Position numbers and translations under genes: made by a program. 64,000 nt of DNA from Pseudomonas silesiensis (GTDB taxonomy: Bacteria; Pseudomonadota; Gammaproteobacteria; Pseudomonadales; Pseudomonadaceae). A model generated the notes under the pieces. The model ran no database searches. It saw only the letters and a program-made list of their open reading frames with translations, and had not been told where the DNA came from. The stretch is taken from the NCBI RefSeq assembly GCF_001661075.1, contig NZ_CP014870.1:930001-994000 (forward strand), in the 5' to 3' direction. Positions 48,890 to 61,274 of this stretch are shown piece after piece (the stretch's first letter is position 1; each line of letters opens with the position of its first letter).

Positions 48890-50689
48890 GTGAGTGATTT
48901 GAGTCATATCCGCAATTTCTCCATCATCGCCCACATTGACCATGGCAAGTCGACGCTGGCCGATCGCTTCATCCAGATGTGCGGCGGCCTTGCCGAGCGC
49001 GAAATGGAAGCCCAGGTGCTGGACTCCATGGACCTGGAACGTGAACGCGGGATCACCATCAAGGCCCACAGCGTCACTCTGTATTACACCGCTCGCGATG
49101 GCATCAAGTATCAGCTGAACTTCATCGACACCCCGGGCCACGTCGACTTCACCTACGAAGTCAGCCGCTCGCTGGCGGCCTGTGAAGGTGCGTTGCTGGT
49201 GGTCGATGCCGGTCAGGGCGTTGAAGCGCAATCGGTAGCCAACTGCTACACGGCGATAGAGCAGGGCCTGGAAGTCATGCCGGTGCTGAACAAGATCGAC
49301 CTGCCGCAGGCCGATCCGGACCGCGTCAAGGAAGAAATCGAGAAGATCATCGGCATCGACGCTACCGATGCGGTCGAGTGCAGCGCCAAGACCGGCCTGG
49401 GCGTCGACGAAGTGCTCGAGCGCCTGGTTCACACCATTCCCGCGCCGACCGGCAACTACGAAGATCCGCTGCAAGCGTTGATCATCGACTCCTGGTTCGA
49501 CAACTACCTGGGCGTTGTGTCCCTGGTTCGCGTGCGCCACGGTCGTGTGAAGAAGGGTGACAAGATCCTGGTCAAGTCCACCGGCAAGATCCACCTGGTG
49601 GACAGCGTCGGTGTGTTCAACCCGAAACACACCGCCACCGTCGACCTGAAGGCTGGCGAAGTGGGCTTCATCATCGCCGGCATCAAGGACATTCACGGTG
49701 CACCGGTGGGTGACACCCTGACCCTGAGCTCCACCCCCGACGTTGACGTGCTGCCCGGCTTCAAACGCATTCAGCCGCAGGTTTACGCCGGTCTGTTCCC
49801 GGTCAGCTCCGACGACTTCGAAGATTTCCGTGAAGCCCTGCAAAAGCTCACGCTCAACGACTCGTCCCTGCAGTACACCCCGGAAAGCTCCGACGCCCTG
49901 GGCTTCGGCTTCCGTTGCGGGTTCCTCGGCATGCTGCACATGGAAATCATCCAGGAGCGCCTCGAGCGCGAGTACGACCTGGACCTGATCACCACGGCGC
50001 CGACAGTGATTTTCGAGCTGTTGCTCAAGACCGGCGAAACGATTTACGTCGACAACCCGTCCAAACTTCCGGACCTGTCCTCGATCGAAGACATGCGTGA
50101 GCCGATCGTGCGGGCCAACATTCTTGTGCCGCAAGAGCACCTGGGCAACGTCATTACCCTGTGCATCGAAAAGCGTGGCGTGCAGCACGACATGCTGTTC
50201 CTCGGTACCCAGGTTCAGGTGACCTACGATCTGCCGATGAACGAAGTGGTGCTGGACTTCTTCGACCGTCTGAAGTCAACCAGCCGTGGCTATGCTTCGC
50301 TGGACTACCATTTCGACCGTTATCAATCGGCTAATCTGGTGAAACTGGATGTGCTGATCAACGGTGACAAGGTCGACGCCCTGGCGCTGATCGTGCACAA
50401 GGATAATGCGCACTACAAAGGTCGCCAGTTGACCGAGAAGATGAAAGAACTGATTCCACGCCAGATGTTCGACGTCGCGATCCAGGCTGCCATTGGCGGG
50501 CAGATCATTGCGCGGACCTCTGTCAAGGCGCTCAGAAAGAACGTATTGGCCAAATGCTACGGCGGTGACGTTAGCCGTAAGAAAAAGCTGCTTGAAAAGC
50601 AAAAGGCCGGTAAGAAACGCATGAAGCAAGTCGGTAACGTGGAAATTCCACAAGAAGCCTTCCTTGCAGTGCTCAGGTTGGATAGTTAG
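48890..50689 (+). CDS. lepA: Elongation factor 4 (LepA)
   Basis: Ribosome-bound GTPase thought to help initiation or back-translocation under stress. 599 residues. G1 is [14 protein letters not shown]2/G3 include [19 protein letters not shown] and DTPGHVDF, and G4 is [10 protein letters not shown]. The C-terminal domain specific to LepA ends with [20 protein letters not shown] (20 residues) and [21 protein letters not shown] start at 48890. It is followed after 5 bp by lepB, the conserved arrangement. Confidence 0.97.
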   Translation: MSDLSHIRNFSIIAHIDHGKSTLADRFIQMCGGLAEREMEAQVLDSMDLERERGITIKAHSVTLYYTARDGIKYQLNFIDTPGHVDFTYEVSRSLAACEGALLVVDAGQGVEAQSVANCYTAIEQGLEVMPVLNKIDLPQADPDRVKEEIEKIIGIDATDAVECSAKTGLGVDEVLERLVHTIPAPTGNYEDPLQALIIDSWFDNYLGVVSLVRVRHGRVKKGDKILVKSTGKIHLVDSVGVFNPKHTATVDLKAGEVGFIIAGIKDIHGAPVGDTLTLSSTPDVDVLPGFKRIQPQVYAGLFPVSSDDFEDFREALQKLTLNDSSLQYTPESSDALGFGFRCGFLGMLHMEIIQERLEREYDLDLITTAPTVIFELLLKTGETIYVDNPSKLPDLSSIEDMREPIVRANILVPQEHLGNVITLCIEKRGVQHDMLFLGTQVQVTYDLPMNEVVLDFFDRLKSTSRGYASLDYHFDRYQSANLVKLDVLINGDKVDALALIVHKDNAHYKGRQLTEKMKELIPRQMFDVAIQAAIGGQIIARTSVKALRKNVLAKCYGGDVSRKKKLLEKQKAGKKRMKQVGNVEIPQEAFLAVLRLDS

Positions 50690-50694
50690 GTCCT

Positions 50695-51549
50695 ATGTCA
50701 CTAAATTTCCCGCTGTTGCTGGTCATCGCCGTGTTCGTCTGCGGCCTGTTGGCGTTGCTCGATCTGGTTTTCCTGGCGCCGCGTCGGCGTGCCGCCATTA
50801 CCTCCTATCAGGGCAGCGTCAGTCAGCCTGATGGGGTGGTGGTCGAGAAACTGAACAAAGAGCCGCTGCTGGTCGAATACGGCAAGTCGTTCTTCCCGGT
50901 GTTGTTCATCGTGCTGGTACTGCGTTCGTTCCTGGTGGAACCGTTCCAGATTCCTTCCGGCTCGATGAAACCGACCCTGGACGTTGGCGACTTCATTCTG
51001 GTGAACAAGTTTTCTTACGGGATCCGCTTGCCGGTGATCGACAAGAAAGTCATCGAAGTCGGTGATCCGCAGCGCGGCGATGTGATGGTGTTCCGCTTCC
51101 CGAGCGATCCGAGCGTCAACTACATCAAGCGCGTCGTGGGCCTGCCGGGTGACCAGATTCGCTATACCGCCGACAAGCGTCTGTTCGTCAACGGCGAGTC
51201 GATTGCCGAGCAACTGGTTGGTTCCGAGCCGGGCACGCTGGGCAGCGCCGAGCTCTACAAGGAAAAACTCGGCGTCGCCGAACATCTGATCCGCAAGGAG
51301 ATGAGCCGCTACCGCGCAGCTCCGGACCGTTCGTGGACCGTGCCCGCCGGGCACTACTTCATGATGGGCGACAACCGCGACAACTCGAACGACAGTCGCT
51401 TCTGGGATGATCCGAGCATTCCCAAGGATCTGCTGGGCATGGTTCCCGACAAGAATATCGTCGGCAAGGCCTTTGCAGTCTGGATGAGCTGGCCGGAACC
51501 CAAACTCAGTCACCTGCCGAATTTCTCGCGGGTCGGGCTGATCAAGTAA
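50695..51549 (+). CDS. lepB: Signal peptidase I
   Basis: Inner-membrane serine protease that removes Sec and Tat signal peptides. 284 residues. Two N-terminal membrane helices (about 5-25 and 63-80) precede the periplasmic catalytic domain: the Ser nucleophile in IPSGSMKPTLDVGD, the Lys general base in NYIKRVVGLPGD, and box E GDNRDNSNDSRFW. It follows lepA directly. Downstream, two hairpins and a short frame separate it from rnc. Confidence 0.97.
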   Translation: MSLNFPLLLVIAVFVCGLLALLDLVFLAPRRRAAITSYQGSVSQPDGVVVEKLNKEPLLVEYGKSFFPVLFIVLVLRSFLVEPFQIPSGSMKPTLDVGDFILVNKFSYGIRLPVIDKKVIEVGDPQRGDVMVFRFPSDPSVNYIKRVVGLPGDQIRYTADKRLFVNGESIAEQLVGSEPGTLGSAELYKEKLGVAEHLIRKEMSRYRAAPDRSWTVPAGHYFMMGDNRDNSNDSRFWDDPSIPKDLLGMVPDKNIVGKAFAVWMSWPEPKLSHLPNFSRVGLIK

Positions 51550-51556
51550 TCAAACA

Positions 51557-51619
51557 CGGCGCTGTTGAACACAGCGCCGAATGCATTTCTGGAACCGGCA
51601 CAATGGGTGCCAGATGCAT
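51557..51619 (+). other. Two tandem hairpins between lepB and rnc
   Basis: Hairpin 1 (51557-51579): CGGCGCTGT - TGAAC - ACAGCGCCG, perfect 9-bp stem. Hairpin 2 (51581-51619): ATGCAT-TT-CTGG ... CCAG-ATGCAT with an inner CAC-AATGG-GTG. Neither has a T run. In E. coli the rnc leader carries a stem cut by RNase III itself, and this could be an equivalent processing site. Confidence 0.55.
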
Positions 51620-51647
51620 GAAAACAATGATATTCAGGACGTAATTT

Positions 51648-51737
51648 TTGAACACAGCGTTAATTGTCCCAAGCCTGCGCCGCACCACGGCGATGGCGGT
51701 GGAATCCAGCCACGAACTCAGCGTGGGTAAACCGTGA
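51648..51737 (+). CDS. Possible 29-residue leader peptide before rnc
   Basis: A TTG-started frame of 29 codons ([18 protein letters not shown]... ending SVGKP) with CAGGAC about 8 nt upstream. Its TGA overlaps the GTG start of rnc (GTGA), so it would couple translation to rnc. No homology is recognised, and it may be a chance frame; it sits where PAO1 has the DUF4845 gene. Confidence 0.3.
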   Translation: MNTALIVPSLRRTTAMAVESSHELSVGKP

Positions 51738-52423
51738 GCGTCTCCTTAAGCCGTCTCGAGCGTCAGCTCGGCTACACCTTCAAGGACCAGGAACTGATGG
51801 TCCTGGCCCTGACTCACCGCAGCTTTGCCGGGCGCAATAACGAACGTCTGGAATTCCTCGGTGATGCCATCCTCAATTTCGTCGCCGGCGAGGCGCTGTT
51901 CGATCGCTTCCCGCTGGCCCGCGAAGGCCAGCTGTCGCGTTTGCGCGCCCGCCTGGTGAAAGGCGAGACCCTGGCCGTACTGGCCCGCGGTTTCGATCTG
52001 GGCGAATACCTGCGCCTGGGTTCCGGCGAGTTGAAAAGCGGCGGTTTCCGTCGCGAGTCGATTCTGGCCGATGCCCTTGAAGCGCTGATTGGCGCGATCT
52101 ACCTGGACGCCGGCATGGACATGGCGCGCGAACGCGTGCTGGCCTGGCTGGCCGGGGAGTTCGAAGGCCTGACGCTGGTCGACACCAACAAAGATCCGAA
52201 AACCCGCCTGCAGGAATTCCTGCAGTCCCGGGGTTGTGAGCTGCCGCGTTACGAAGTGGTGGATATCCAGGGTGAGCCGCATTGCCGGACGTTCTTCGTC
52301 GAATGTGAAATCACCTTACTGAATGAAAAAAGCCGAGGTCAGGGTGTGAGTCGTCGTATTGCCGAACAGGTAGCGGCCGCCGCAGCACTGATTGCCCTGG
52401 GTGTGGAGAATGGCAATGACTGA
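51734..52423 (+). CDS. rnc: Ribonuclease III
   Basis: Double-stranded-RNA endonuclease that processes rRNA precursors and many mRNAs. 229 residues. The catalytic signature is [15 protein letters not shown] (about 36-50), a second acidic set is [16 protein letters not shown], and the C-terminal double-stranded-RNA-binding domain (about 155-227) has [17 protein letters not shown] start at 51734. It overlaps era by 8 bp. In E. coli rnc-era-recO is one autoregulated operon. Confidence 0.97.
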   Translation: MSVSLSRLERQLGYTFKDQELMVLALTHRSFAGRNNERLEFLGDAILNFVAGEALFDRFPLAREGQLSRLRARLVKGETLAVLARGFDLGEYLRLGSGELKSGGFRRESILADALEALIGAIYLDAGMDMARERVLAWLAGEFEGLTLVDTNKDPKTRLQEFLQSRGCELPRYEVVDIQGEPHCRTFFVECEITLLNEKSRGQGVSRRIAEQVAAAAALIALGVENGND

Positions 52424-53318
52424 TTCAACCGCAACACGCTGTGGCTATGTTGCCATCGTCGGCCGTCCCAACGTGGGCAAGTCCACGCTGCTGAACCACA
52501 TCCTCGGCCAGAAGCTCGCGATCACCTCGCGCAAGCCGCAGACCACCCGCCACAACATGCTCGGTATCAAGACCGAAGGCGACGTGCAAGCGATCTACGT
52601 CGACACCCCGGGCATGCACAAGGGTGGCGAGAAGGCCCTGAACCGCTACATGAACAAGACCGCTTCGGCGGCGTTGAAAGACGTCGACGTGGTGATCTTC
52701 GTGGTTGACCGCACCAAGTGGACCGACGAAGACCAGATGGTCCTCGAGCGCGTCCAGTACGTGACCGGCCCGCTGATCGTCGCGTTGAACAAGACCGATC
52801 GCATCGAAGACAAATCCGAGCTGATGCCGCACCTGACCTGGTTGCAGGAACAGCTGCCGAACGCGCAGATCATGCCGATCTCGGCCCAGCACGGGCACAA
52901 CCTCGACGCGCTGGAGCGGGTAATTGCCGGTTACCTGCCGGAGAACGATCACTTCTTCCCCGAAGATCAGATCACCGACCGCAGCAGTCGCTTCCTCGCC
53001 GCTGAGCTGGTGCGCGAGAAAATCATGCGCCAGTTGGGCGCTGAGCTGCCGTACCAGATCACCGTGGAAATCGAAGAGTTCAAGCAGCAGGGGAAAACCC
53101 TGCACATCCATGCGTTGATCCTCGTCGAGCGTGACGGCCAGAAGAAGATCATCATTGGCGACAAGGGCGAGCGCATCAAGCGCATCGGCACCGAGGCGCG
53201 CAAGGACATGGAGCTGCTGTTCGACTCCAAGATCATGCTTAACCTGTGGGTCAAGGTGAAAGGCGGCTGGTCCGACGACGAGCGCGCGTTGCGTTCGCTG
53301 GGTTACGGCGACCTGTAA
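52416..53318 (+). CDS. era: GTPase Era
   Basis: Essential GTPase that binds the 3' end of 16S rRNA and helps 30S assembly. 300 residues. G1 [13 protein letters not shown]2/G3 [11 protein letters not shown] and [10 protein letters not shown]4 LNKTDRIE. The C-terminal KH domain has [20 protein letters not shown] (20 residues). The ATG at 52416 was chosen because GGAG lies 7 nt ahead; an ATG two codons upstream is possible. A REPIN of about 90 bp lies between era and recO. Confidence 0.97.
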   Translation: MTDSTATRCGYVAIVGRPNVGKSTLLNHILGQKLAITSRKPQTTRHNMLGIKTEGDVQAIYVDTPGMHKGGEKALNRYMNKTASAALKDVDVVIFVVDRTKWTDEDQMVLERVQYVTGPLIVALNKTDRIEDKSELMPHLTWLQEQLPNAQIMPISAQHGHNLDALERVIAGYLPENDHFFPEDQITDRSSRFLAAELVREKIMRQLGAELPYQITVEIEEFKQQGKTLHIHALILVERDGQKKIIIGDKGERIKRIGTEARKDMELLFDSKIMLNLWVKVKGGWSDDERALRSLGYGDL

Positions 53319-53343
53319 ATCGTCTGGCAGCACATAGATCCAC

Positions 53344-53433
53344 TGTGGGAGCGGGCTTGCTCGCGAAGAGGATGTAACATTCAGCATTGATGTTGACTGT
53401 CACACCGCCTTCGCGAGCAAGCCCGCTCCCACA
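53344..53433. repeat. REPIN inserted between era and recO
   Basis: TGTGGGAGCGGGCTTGCTCG and CGAGCAAGCCCGCTCCCACA inverted over 90 bp. It is inside what is normally a tight rnc-era-recO operon. Confidence 0.88.
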
Positions 53434-53480
53434 TTGGTTTTGGGTTGTCTGAAAAACTGCAATCCTTCATCGAGAGCTTT

Positions 53481-54164
53481 ATGTCCCAGCCTCCCAGCCA
53501 GCCCGCCTTCGTGCTCCACAGTCGCGCCTACCGCGAAAACAGCGCGCTGGTGGACTTTCTCACGCCGCAAGGGCGGCTGCGGGCGGTGTTGCGCAGTGCG
53601 CGGGGCAAGGCGGGGACACTGGCGCGGCCGTTCGTGCCACTGGAAGTCGAATTCCGGGGGAGGGGGGAGCTGAAGAACGTCGGGCGCATGGAAAGTGCTG
53701 GCGTTTCCACCTGGCTCATTGGTGAGGCGTTGTTCAGTGGCCTCTATCTCAACGAACTGTTGATTCGCCTGTTGCCCGCAGAAGACCCCCATCCCGCCGT
53801 CTTCGATCACTACGCCGCCACCTTGCTCGCCCTGGCCGAAGGCCGTCCGCTGGAGCCGCTGCTGCGATCCTTCGAATGGCGGCTGCTGGATGACTTGGGT
53901 TACGGCTTCGCCTTGACCACCGATATCCATGGCGAACCCATTGCGCCGGACGGCCTCTACCGCTTGCAGGTCGATGCCGGCCTGGAGCGGGTCTATCTGT
54001 TGCAACCCGGTCTGTTCAACGGCACCGAACTGCTGGCCATGGCCGACGCCGACTGGTCCGCGCCCGGCGCGTTGTCCGCGGCCAAACGCTTGATGCGTCA
54101 GGCGCTGGCCGTGCATCTGGGCGGCCGTCCATTAGTCAGTCGCGAGCTGTTTCGCAAGCCGTAG
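53481..54164 (+). CDS. recO: DNA repair protein RecO
   Basis: Recombination mediator that, with RecR, loads RecA on SSB-coated DNA. 227 residues. An N-terminal OB fold (about 5-80, with [20 protein letters not shown]) is followed by a helical domain with [15 protein letters not shown]. The zinc-finger cysteines of some RecO proteins are not present, as in other Pseudomonas members. The ATG at 53481 was chosen as the family N terminus; a start 12 codons upstream is possible. Confidence 0.92.
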   Translation: MSQPPSQPAFVLHSRAYRENSALVDFLTPQGRLRAVLRSARGKAGTLARPFVPLEVEFRGRGELKNVGRMESAGVSTWLIGEALFSGLYLNELLIRLLPAEDPHPAVFDHYAATLLALAEGRPLEPLLRSFEWRLLDDLGYGFALTTDIHGEPIAPDGLYRLQVDAGLERVYLLQPGLFNGTELLAMADADWSAPGALSAAKRLMRQALAVHLGGRPLVSRELFRKP

Positions 54165-54165
54165 A

Positions 54166-54275
54166 GTCTGTTGACGCCTTCTGGCGATCGTGACGAGCGT
54201 CCGCTCTGCGCAGGGCCGCGTTGCTCGAAACTTGTTTGGAGCAACCGATACGACCGCCACCAAACGTCAACAGAC
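54166..54275. repeat. 110-bp folded inverted-repeat element between recO and pdxJ
   Basis: Outer arms GTCTGTTGACG (54166-54176) and CGTCAACAGAC (54265-54275) pair perfectly over 11 bp. After a symmetric 5x5 internal loop, TGGCGATCGT (54182-54191) pairs with ACGACCGCCA (54250-54259) at 9 of 10 positions. Inside, GTTGCTC (54220-54226) pairs with GAGCAAC (54239-54245), capped by AAA-CTTG-TTT, a CUUG-type tetraloop. It begins 1 bp after the recO stop and lies in the pdxJ leader. It may be a structured RNA or a MITE-like element; no target-site duplication is evident. Confidence 0.7.
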
Positions 54276-54330
54276 CCTGGCTCCCCGTGTATGCTGTGCA
54301 CCGAACTTTCCCTTCTTCAGGAGCGCTTCC

Positions 54331-55077
54331 GTGACCACCAGCAATCGCATTCTTCTTGGCGTGAACATCGACCACGTTGCCACCCTGCGCCAGGCCCGGG
54401 GCACTCGTTACCCGGATCCGGTCAAGGCAGCACTCGACGCCGAAGAGGCGGGCGCCGACGGCATCACCGTGCACCTGCGTGAAGACCGCCGGCACATCCA
54501 GGAGCGCGACGTGCTGCTGCTCAAGGACGTGCTGCAAACCCGCATGAACTTCGAAATGGGCGTCACCGAAGAAATGATGGCGTTCGCCGAGCGCATCCGC
54601 CCGGCCCACATTTGCCTGGTCCCGGAAACCCGCCAGGAACTGACCACCGAAGGCGGTCTGGACGTGGCGGGGCAGGAAGCACGGATCAAGGCGGCGGTGG
54701 ATCGCCTGGCGAAGATCGGCTGTGAAGTGTCGCTGTTCATCGATGCGGACGAGCGGCAGATCGAAGCGTCCCGTCGTGTAGGGGCACCGGCCATCGAGTT
54801 GCACACTGGTCGTTACGCGGATGCCGAGACGCCGACGCAAGTGGCTGAAGAGCTCAAGCGTGTGGCCGATGGCGTGGCGTTTGGTCTGGCCCAGGGCCTG
54901 ATCGTCAATGCCGGCCACGGTCTGCACTACCACAACGTTGAAGCTGTGGCGGCGATCAAAGGCATCAATGAACTGAACATCGGCCATGCGCTGGTGGCCC
55001 ATGCGTTGTTTGTCGGGTTCAAGTCGGCTGTGTCGGAAATGAAAGCGCTGATCCTGGCCGCCGCACTAAAGGGTTGA
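54331..55077 (+). CDS. pdxJ: Pyridoxine 5'-phosphate synthase
   Basis: Last enzyme of the DXP-dependent vitamin B6 pathway: it condenses 1-deoxyxylulose 5-phosphate and 3-amino-2-oxopropyl phosphate to pyridoxine phosphate. 248 residues, TIM barrel. N terminus [20 protein letters not shown] (20 residues), [16 protein letters not shown] and [14 protein letters not shown] are diagnostic. The GTG at 54331 follows CAGGAG; the longer upstream frame passes through the folded element and is rejected. Order era-recO-pdxJ is conserved. Confidence 0.96.
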   Translation: MTTSNRILLGVNIDHVATLRQARGTRYPDPVKAALDAEEAGADGITVHLREDRRHIQERDVLLLKDVLQTRMNFEMGVTEEMMAFAERIRPAHICLVPETRQELTTEGGLDVAGQEARIKAAVDRLAKIGCEVSLFIDADERQIEASRRVGAPAIELHTGRYADAETPTQVAEELKRVADGVAFGLAQGLIVNAGHGLHYHNVEAVAAIKGINELNIGHALVAHALFVGFKSAVSEMKALILAAALKG

Positions 55078-55090
55078 GATCGGCGGTGCT

Positions 55091-55183
55091 GCCTTCGCGG
55101 GCAAGCCTCGCTCCTACAGGTTTGCGTCGACCCGCAATTGTGTGTTCGACGCAGATCCGTAGGAGCGAGGCTTGCCCGCGAAG
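55091..55183. repeat. REPIN between pdxJ and mltF
   Basis: GCCTTCGCGGGCAAGCCTCG and its inverted copy ending GCGAGGCTTGCCCGCGAAGG, between convergent genes. The arms are in the reverse order compared with most others here. Confidence 0.85.
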
Positions 55184-55206
55184 GCGTCCTCGAAAACACC
55201 GGAAAT

Positions 55207-56911
<1,705 letters not shown>

Positions 56912-56953
56912 GCACGGCCTCAAAGCACACCCCTTCCCGAGGCTGTCCCGAAG

Positions 56954-59900
56954 ATGTTGATCCTGCGCGGCGCTCCTGCCCTTTCTGCCTTTCGCCACAG
57001 CAAACTCCTTGAGCAACTGAGCCAGAAGGTTCCGGCTGTCAGTGGCTTGTATGCTGAATTCGCTCACTTCGCCGAAGTTACCGGCGTCCTGACCGGCGAC
57101 GAACAGCAGGTGCTTGCGCGCCTTCTGAAGTACGGCCCAAGCGTTCCAGTACAAGAGCCAACCGGTCGTCTGTTTCTGGTGTTGCCACGTTTTGGCACTA
57201 TCTCGCCGTGGTCCAGTAAAGCCAGCGACATCGCCCGCAACTGTGGGCTGAGCAAGATCCAGCGTCTGGAACGCGGCATCGCGTTCTACGTCGCCGGCCA
57301 GTTCAGCGAGTCTGAAGCGCAACTGATTTCCGATGCGCTGCACGACCGCATGACCCAGATCGTCCTCGCCAGCCTTGAACAGGCTGCCGGCCTGTTCAGC
57401 CACGCCGAGCCCAAGCCCCTGACCGCGATCGACGTGCTGGGTGGCGGCCGCGCCGCGCTGGAAAAAGCCAACACCGAGCTGGGCCTGGCCCTGGCCGAAG
57501 ACGAGATCGACTACCTGGTCAACGCCTTCGTCGGCTTGAAGCGCAACCCGCACGATATCGAACTGATGATGTTCGCCCAGGCGAACTCCGAGCACTGCCG
57601 TCACAAGATCTTCAACGCCAGTTGGGACATCGACGGTCAGAGCCAGGAAAAAAGCCTGTTCGGCATGATCAAGAACACCTACGTGATGCACAGCGAAGGC
57701 GTGCTGTCCGCTTACAAGGACAACGCTTCGGTGATCGTCGGCAACGTCGCCGGCCGATTCTTCCCGGACCCTGAAACCCGCCAGTACGGCGCGGTGCAGG
57801 AACCGGTGCACATCCTGATGAAAGTCGAAACCCACAACCACCCGACCGCGATCGCCCCGTTCCCGGGCGCGTCCACCGGTAGCGGTGGCGAGATCCGCGA
57901 CGAAGGCGCCACCGGTCGCGGCGCCAAGCCCAAGGCTGGCCTGACCGGTTTCACCGTGTCCAACCTGCAGATCCCGGGCTTCGAGCAGCCGTGGGAAGTG
58001 CCGTACGGCAAGCCTGAGCGCATCGTGACCGCGCTGGACATCATGATCGAAGGCCCACTGGGGGGCGCCGCGTTCAACAACGAATTCGGCCGTCCGGCCC
58101 TGACCGGTTACTTCCGTACCTTCGAACAGTCGATCACCACCCCCCGTGGCGACGAGGTTCGTGGTTACCACAAGCCGATCATGCTGGCCGGCGGCATGGG
58201 TAACATCCGTGCCGAACACGTGCAGAAAGGCGAGATCACCGTCGGCTCCAAGCTGATTGTGCTCGGCGGCCCGGCGATGCTGATCGGCCTGGGCGGCGGC
58301 GCGGCTTCCTCCATGGCCACCGGCACCAGCTCTGCAGACCTGGACTTCGCTTCCGTACAGCGCGAAAACCCGGAGATGGAGCGTCGCTGCCAGGAAGTCA
58401 TCGACCGTTGCTGGCAGTTGGGCGACAAAAACCCGATCAGCTTCATCCACGACGTCGGCGCGGGCGGTCTGTCCAACGCCTTCCCGGAACTGGTCAACGA
58501 CGGCAACCGTGGCGGTCGCTTCGAACTGCGCAACATTCCAAACGACGAGCCGGGCATGGCCCCGCACGAAATCTGGAGTAACGAATCCCAGGAACGTTAC
58601 GTTCTGGCGGTGGGACCTGCGGACTTCGAACGCTTCCAGGCGATCTGCGAGCGCGAGCGCTGCCCGTTTGCCGTGGTTGGCGAAGCCACTGCCGAACCAC
58701 AGCTTACGGTCACGGATAGCCACTTCGGCAACAGCCCGGTGGACATGCCACTCGAAGTGCTGCTGGGCAAAGCCCCGCGCATGCACCGTTCGGCCGTTCG
58801 CGAAAACGAGCTTGGCGACGATTTCGATCCGTCGACCCTGGAGATTGCCGACTGCGTAGAGCGCGTTCTGCATCACCCGGCCGTGGCCAGCAAAAGCTTC
58901 CTGATCACCATCGGCGACCGCACCATCACCGGCCTCGTGGCCCGTGACCAGATGGTCGGCCCATGGCAGGTTCCGGTAGCCGACGTTGCCGTCACCGCCA
59001 CCAGCTTCGACGTCTACACCGGCGAAGCCATGGCCATGGGCGAGCGCACTCCGCTCGCGCTGCTGGACGCCCCGGCGTCTGGCCGCATGGCCATCGGCGA
59101 AACCCTGACCAACATCGCCGCTTCGCGCATCAACAAGATCTCCGACATCAAGCTGTCGGCGAACTGGATGTCCGCGGCCGGTCACCCGGGCGAAGACGCG
59201 CGCCTGTACGACACCGTGAAAGCGGTCGGCATGGAACTGTGCCCGGACCTGGGCATTACCATTCCGGTGGGCAAGGACTCCATGTCCATGGCCACGCGCT
59301 GGAACGATAATGGCGAAGACAAGACCGTGACCTCGCCGATGTCCCTGATCGTGACCGGTTTCGCGCCAGTGGCTGACATCCGTCAGACCCTGACCCCGGA
59401 ACTGCGCATGGACAAGGGCACCACCGACCTGATCCTGATCGACCTGGGCCGTGGCCAGAACCGCATGGGCGCCTCGATCCTGGCCCAGGTTCACGGCAAG
59501 CTCGGCTCGCAAGCGCCGGATGTCGATGATGCCGAAGACCTCAAAGCCTTCTTCGCCGTGATCCAGGGCCTGAACGCCGACGGTCACCTGCTGGCGTACC
59601 ACGACCGTTCCGACGGTGGTCTGCTGACCAGCGTGGTGGAAATGGCCTTCGCCGGCCATTGCGGTCTGAGCCTGAACCTCGACGGTCTGGCAGAAACCTC
59701 CGCCGACATCGCTGCAATCCTGTTCAACGAAGAGCTGGGCGCCGTGATCCAGGTTCGCCAGGATGCTACCCCGGACATCCTCGCGCAGTTCAGCGCTGCC
59801 GGTTTGGGCGAGTGCGTGTCGGTGATCGGTCAGCCGATGAACAACGGCCAGATCAACATCACCTTCAACGGCGAAACCGTATTCGAAGGCCAGCGTCGTC

Positions 59901-60850
59901 TGCTGCAACGTCAGTGGGCTGAAACCAGCTACCAGATCCAGCGTCTGCGCGATAATGCCGACTGCGCCGAACAAGAGTTCGACGTGCTGCTGGAAGAAGA
60001 CAACCCGGGCCTGAGCGTCAAGCTCAGCTACGACGTCAATCAGGACGTCGCCGCGCCATACATCAAGAAAGGCATCCGCCCACAGGTTGCCGTGCTGCGT
60101 GAGCAGGGCGTCAACGGTCAGGTGGAAATGGCGGCTGCGTTCGACCGTGCCGGTTTCAACGCGATCGACGTGCACATGAGCGACATTCTGGCCGGCCGCG
60201 TCGACCTGAACGAGTTCAAGGGACTGGTCGCTTGCGGCGGTTTCTCCTACGGCGACGTATTGGGTGCCGGTGAAGGCTGGGCCAAGTCCGCGCTGTTCAA
60301 CAGCCGTGCTCGCGATGCCTTCCAGGGCTTCTTCGAACGCAACGACAGCTTTACCCTCGGCGTGTGCAACGGTTGCCAGATGATGTCCAACCTGCACGAG
60401 CTGATCCCGGGCAGCGAGTTCTGGCCGCACTTCGTACGCAACCGCTCCGAGCAGTTCGAAGCGCGCGTGGCGATGGTTCAGGTCCAGGAATCGAATTCGA
60501 TCTTCCTGCAGGGCATGGCCGGTTCGCGCATGCCGATCGCCATCGCTCACGGTGAAGGTCATGCCGAGTTCGCCAGCGAAGAAGCGTTGCTGGAAGCCGA
60601 TCTGTCGGGTTGCGTGGCGATGCGTTTCGTCGACAACCACGGCAAGGTCACCGAAAGCTACCCGGCCAACCCGAACGGTTCGCCGCGCGGGATCACCGGG
60701 CTGACCAGCCGTGACGGTCGCGTCACGATCATGATGCCGCACCCGGAGCGGGTATTCCGTGCGGTGCAGAACTCGTGGCGCTCGGAAGACTGGAACGAAG
60801 ACGCACCTTGGATGCGTATGTTCCGTAACGCTCGCGTCTGGGTTAACTAA
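56954..60850 (+). CDS. purL: Phosphoribosylformylglycinamidine synthase
   Basis: Large single-chain FGAM synthase of purine synthesis: FGAR, glutamine and ATP give FGAM. 1298 residues, normal for the gammaproteobacterial form. An N-terminal PurS-like domain is followed by the linker and the catalytic FGAM domain ([32 protein letters not shown]). The C-terminal glutaminase (about 1040-1298) has the nucleophile Cys in GVCNGCQMM and the His in [10 protein letters not shown]. It is followed after 5 bp by the NIF3-like gene. Confidence 0.98.
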   Translation: MLILRGAPALSAFRHSKLLEQLSQKVPAVSGLYAEFAHFAEVTGVLTGDEQQVLARLLKYGPSVPVQEPTGRLFLVLPRFGTISPWSSKASDIARNCGLSKIQRLERGIAFYVAGQFSESEAQLISDALHDRMTQIVLASLEQAAGLFSHAEPKPLTAIDVLGGGRAALEKANTELGLALAEDEIDYLVNAFVGLKRNPHDIELMMFAQANSEHCRHKIFNASWDIDGQSQEKSLFGMIKNTYVMHSEGVLSAYKDNASVIVGNVAGRFFPDPETRQYGAVQEPVHILMKVETHNHPTAIAPFPGASTGSGGEIRDEGATGRGAKPKAGLTGFTVSNLQIPGFEQPWEVPYGKPERIVTALDIMIEGPLGGAAFNNEFGRPALTGYFRTFEQSITTPRGDEVRGYHKPIMLAGGMGNIRAEHVQKGEITVGSKLIVLGGPAMLIGLGGGAASSMATGTSSADLDFASVQRENPEMERRCQEVIDRCWQLGDKNPISFIHDVGAGGLSNAFPELVNDGNRGGRFELRNIPNDEPGMAPHEIWSNESQERYVLAVGPADFERFQAICERERCPFAVVGEATAEPQLTVTDSHFGNSPVDMPLEVLLGKAPRMHRSAVRENELGDDFDPSTLEIADCVERVLHHPAVASKSFLITIGDRTITGLVARDQMVGPWQVPVADVAVTATSFDVYTGEAMAMGERTPLALLDAPASGRMAIGETLTNIAASRINKISDIKLSANWMSAAGHPGEDARLYDTVKAVGMELCPDLGITIPVGKDSMSMATRWNDNGEDKTVTSPMSLIVTGFAPVADIRQTLTPELRMDKGTTDLILIDLGRGQNRMGASILAQVHGKLGSQAPDVDDAEDLKAFFAVIQGLNADGHLLAYHDRSDGGLLTSVVEMAFAGHCGLSLNLDGLAETSADIAAILFNEELGAVIQVRQDATPDILAQFSAAGLGECVSVIGQPMNNGQINITFNGETVFEGQRRLLQRQWAETSYQIQRLRDNADCAEQEFDVLLEEDNPGLSVKLSYDVNQDVAAPYIKKGIRPQVAVLREQGVNGQVEMAAAFDRAGFNAIDVHMSDILAGRVDLNEFKGLVACGGFSYGDVLGAGEGWAKSALFNSRARDAFQGFFERNDSFTLGVCNGCQMMSNLHELIPGSEFWPHFVRNRSEQFEARVAMVQVQESNSIFLQGMAGSRMPIAIAHGEGHAEFASEEALLEADLSGCVAMRFVDNHGKVTESYPANPNGSPRGITGLTSRDGRVTIMMPHPERVFRAVQNSWRSEDWNEDAPWMRMFRNARVWVN

Positions 60851-60855
60851 GCGCC

Positions 60856-61167
60856 GTGTACAAGCTCGGCTTTTTTGTTCCCGACAGTCATGTTGAGGTG
60901 GTCAAGGACGCCCTGTTCGCTGCCGGCGGTGGGCGGATTGGCGACTATGACCACTGTGCGTGGCAGGTGCTTGGGACTGGTCAGTTTCGGCCTTTGGATG
61001 GCAGTCAGCCGTTCATTGGCGAAGCTGGGCAGGTCGAGCAGGTCGAGGAATGGAAAGTTGAGCTGGTGGTGGCGGATGAGTTGATCGTGGCCGTGGTGGC
61101 TGCGCTGAAACTCAGCCACCCCTATGAGACGCCGGCTTATGAGGTGTGGCGGTTGGAGGATTTCTGA
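60856..61167 (+). CDS. NIF3/YqfO-like small protein
   Basis: 103 residues. MYKLGFFVPDSHVEVVKDAL, GAGGGRIGDYDHCAW-like (FAAGGGRIGDYDHCAWQV) and LKLSHPYETPAYEVWRLED match the insert domain of NIF3/YqfO proteins, which folds like a CutA/PII-type sheet. Stand-alone versions are common in Pseudomonas; the biochemical role is not known. GTG start at 60856, 5 bp after purL, so it is likely co-transcribed. A terminator follows. Confidence 0.85.
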   Translation: MYKLGFFVPDSHVEVVKDALFAAGGGRIGDYDHCAWQVLGTGQFRPLDGSQPFIGEAGQVEQVEEWKVELVVADELIVAVVAALKLSHPYETPAYEVWRLEDF

Positions 61168-61188
61168 TCTTTTGGCTGCTGAAATGAG

Positions 61189-61222
61189 AAACCCGCTGAG
61201 AGTGATCTCAGCGGGTTTTTTA
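61189..61222 (+). terminator. Intrinsic terminator after purL and the NIF3-like gene
   Basis: AAACCCGCTGAG - AGTGAT - CTCAGCGGGTTT with T run: a perfect 12-bp stem. Confidence 0.9.
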
Positions 61223-61274
61223 TTGCCTTGAATTTTTCGCGGCCCTACGCTCCGCGGAGCGGCACCTTTGGCAG

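Noticed and set aside
54190..54330. N-terminal extension of PdxJ
   Set aside because: The PdxJ family starts at the GTG at 54331 with CAGGAG upstream; the extension translates the folded element.
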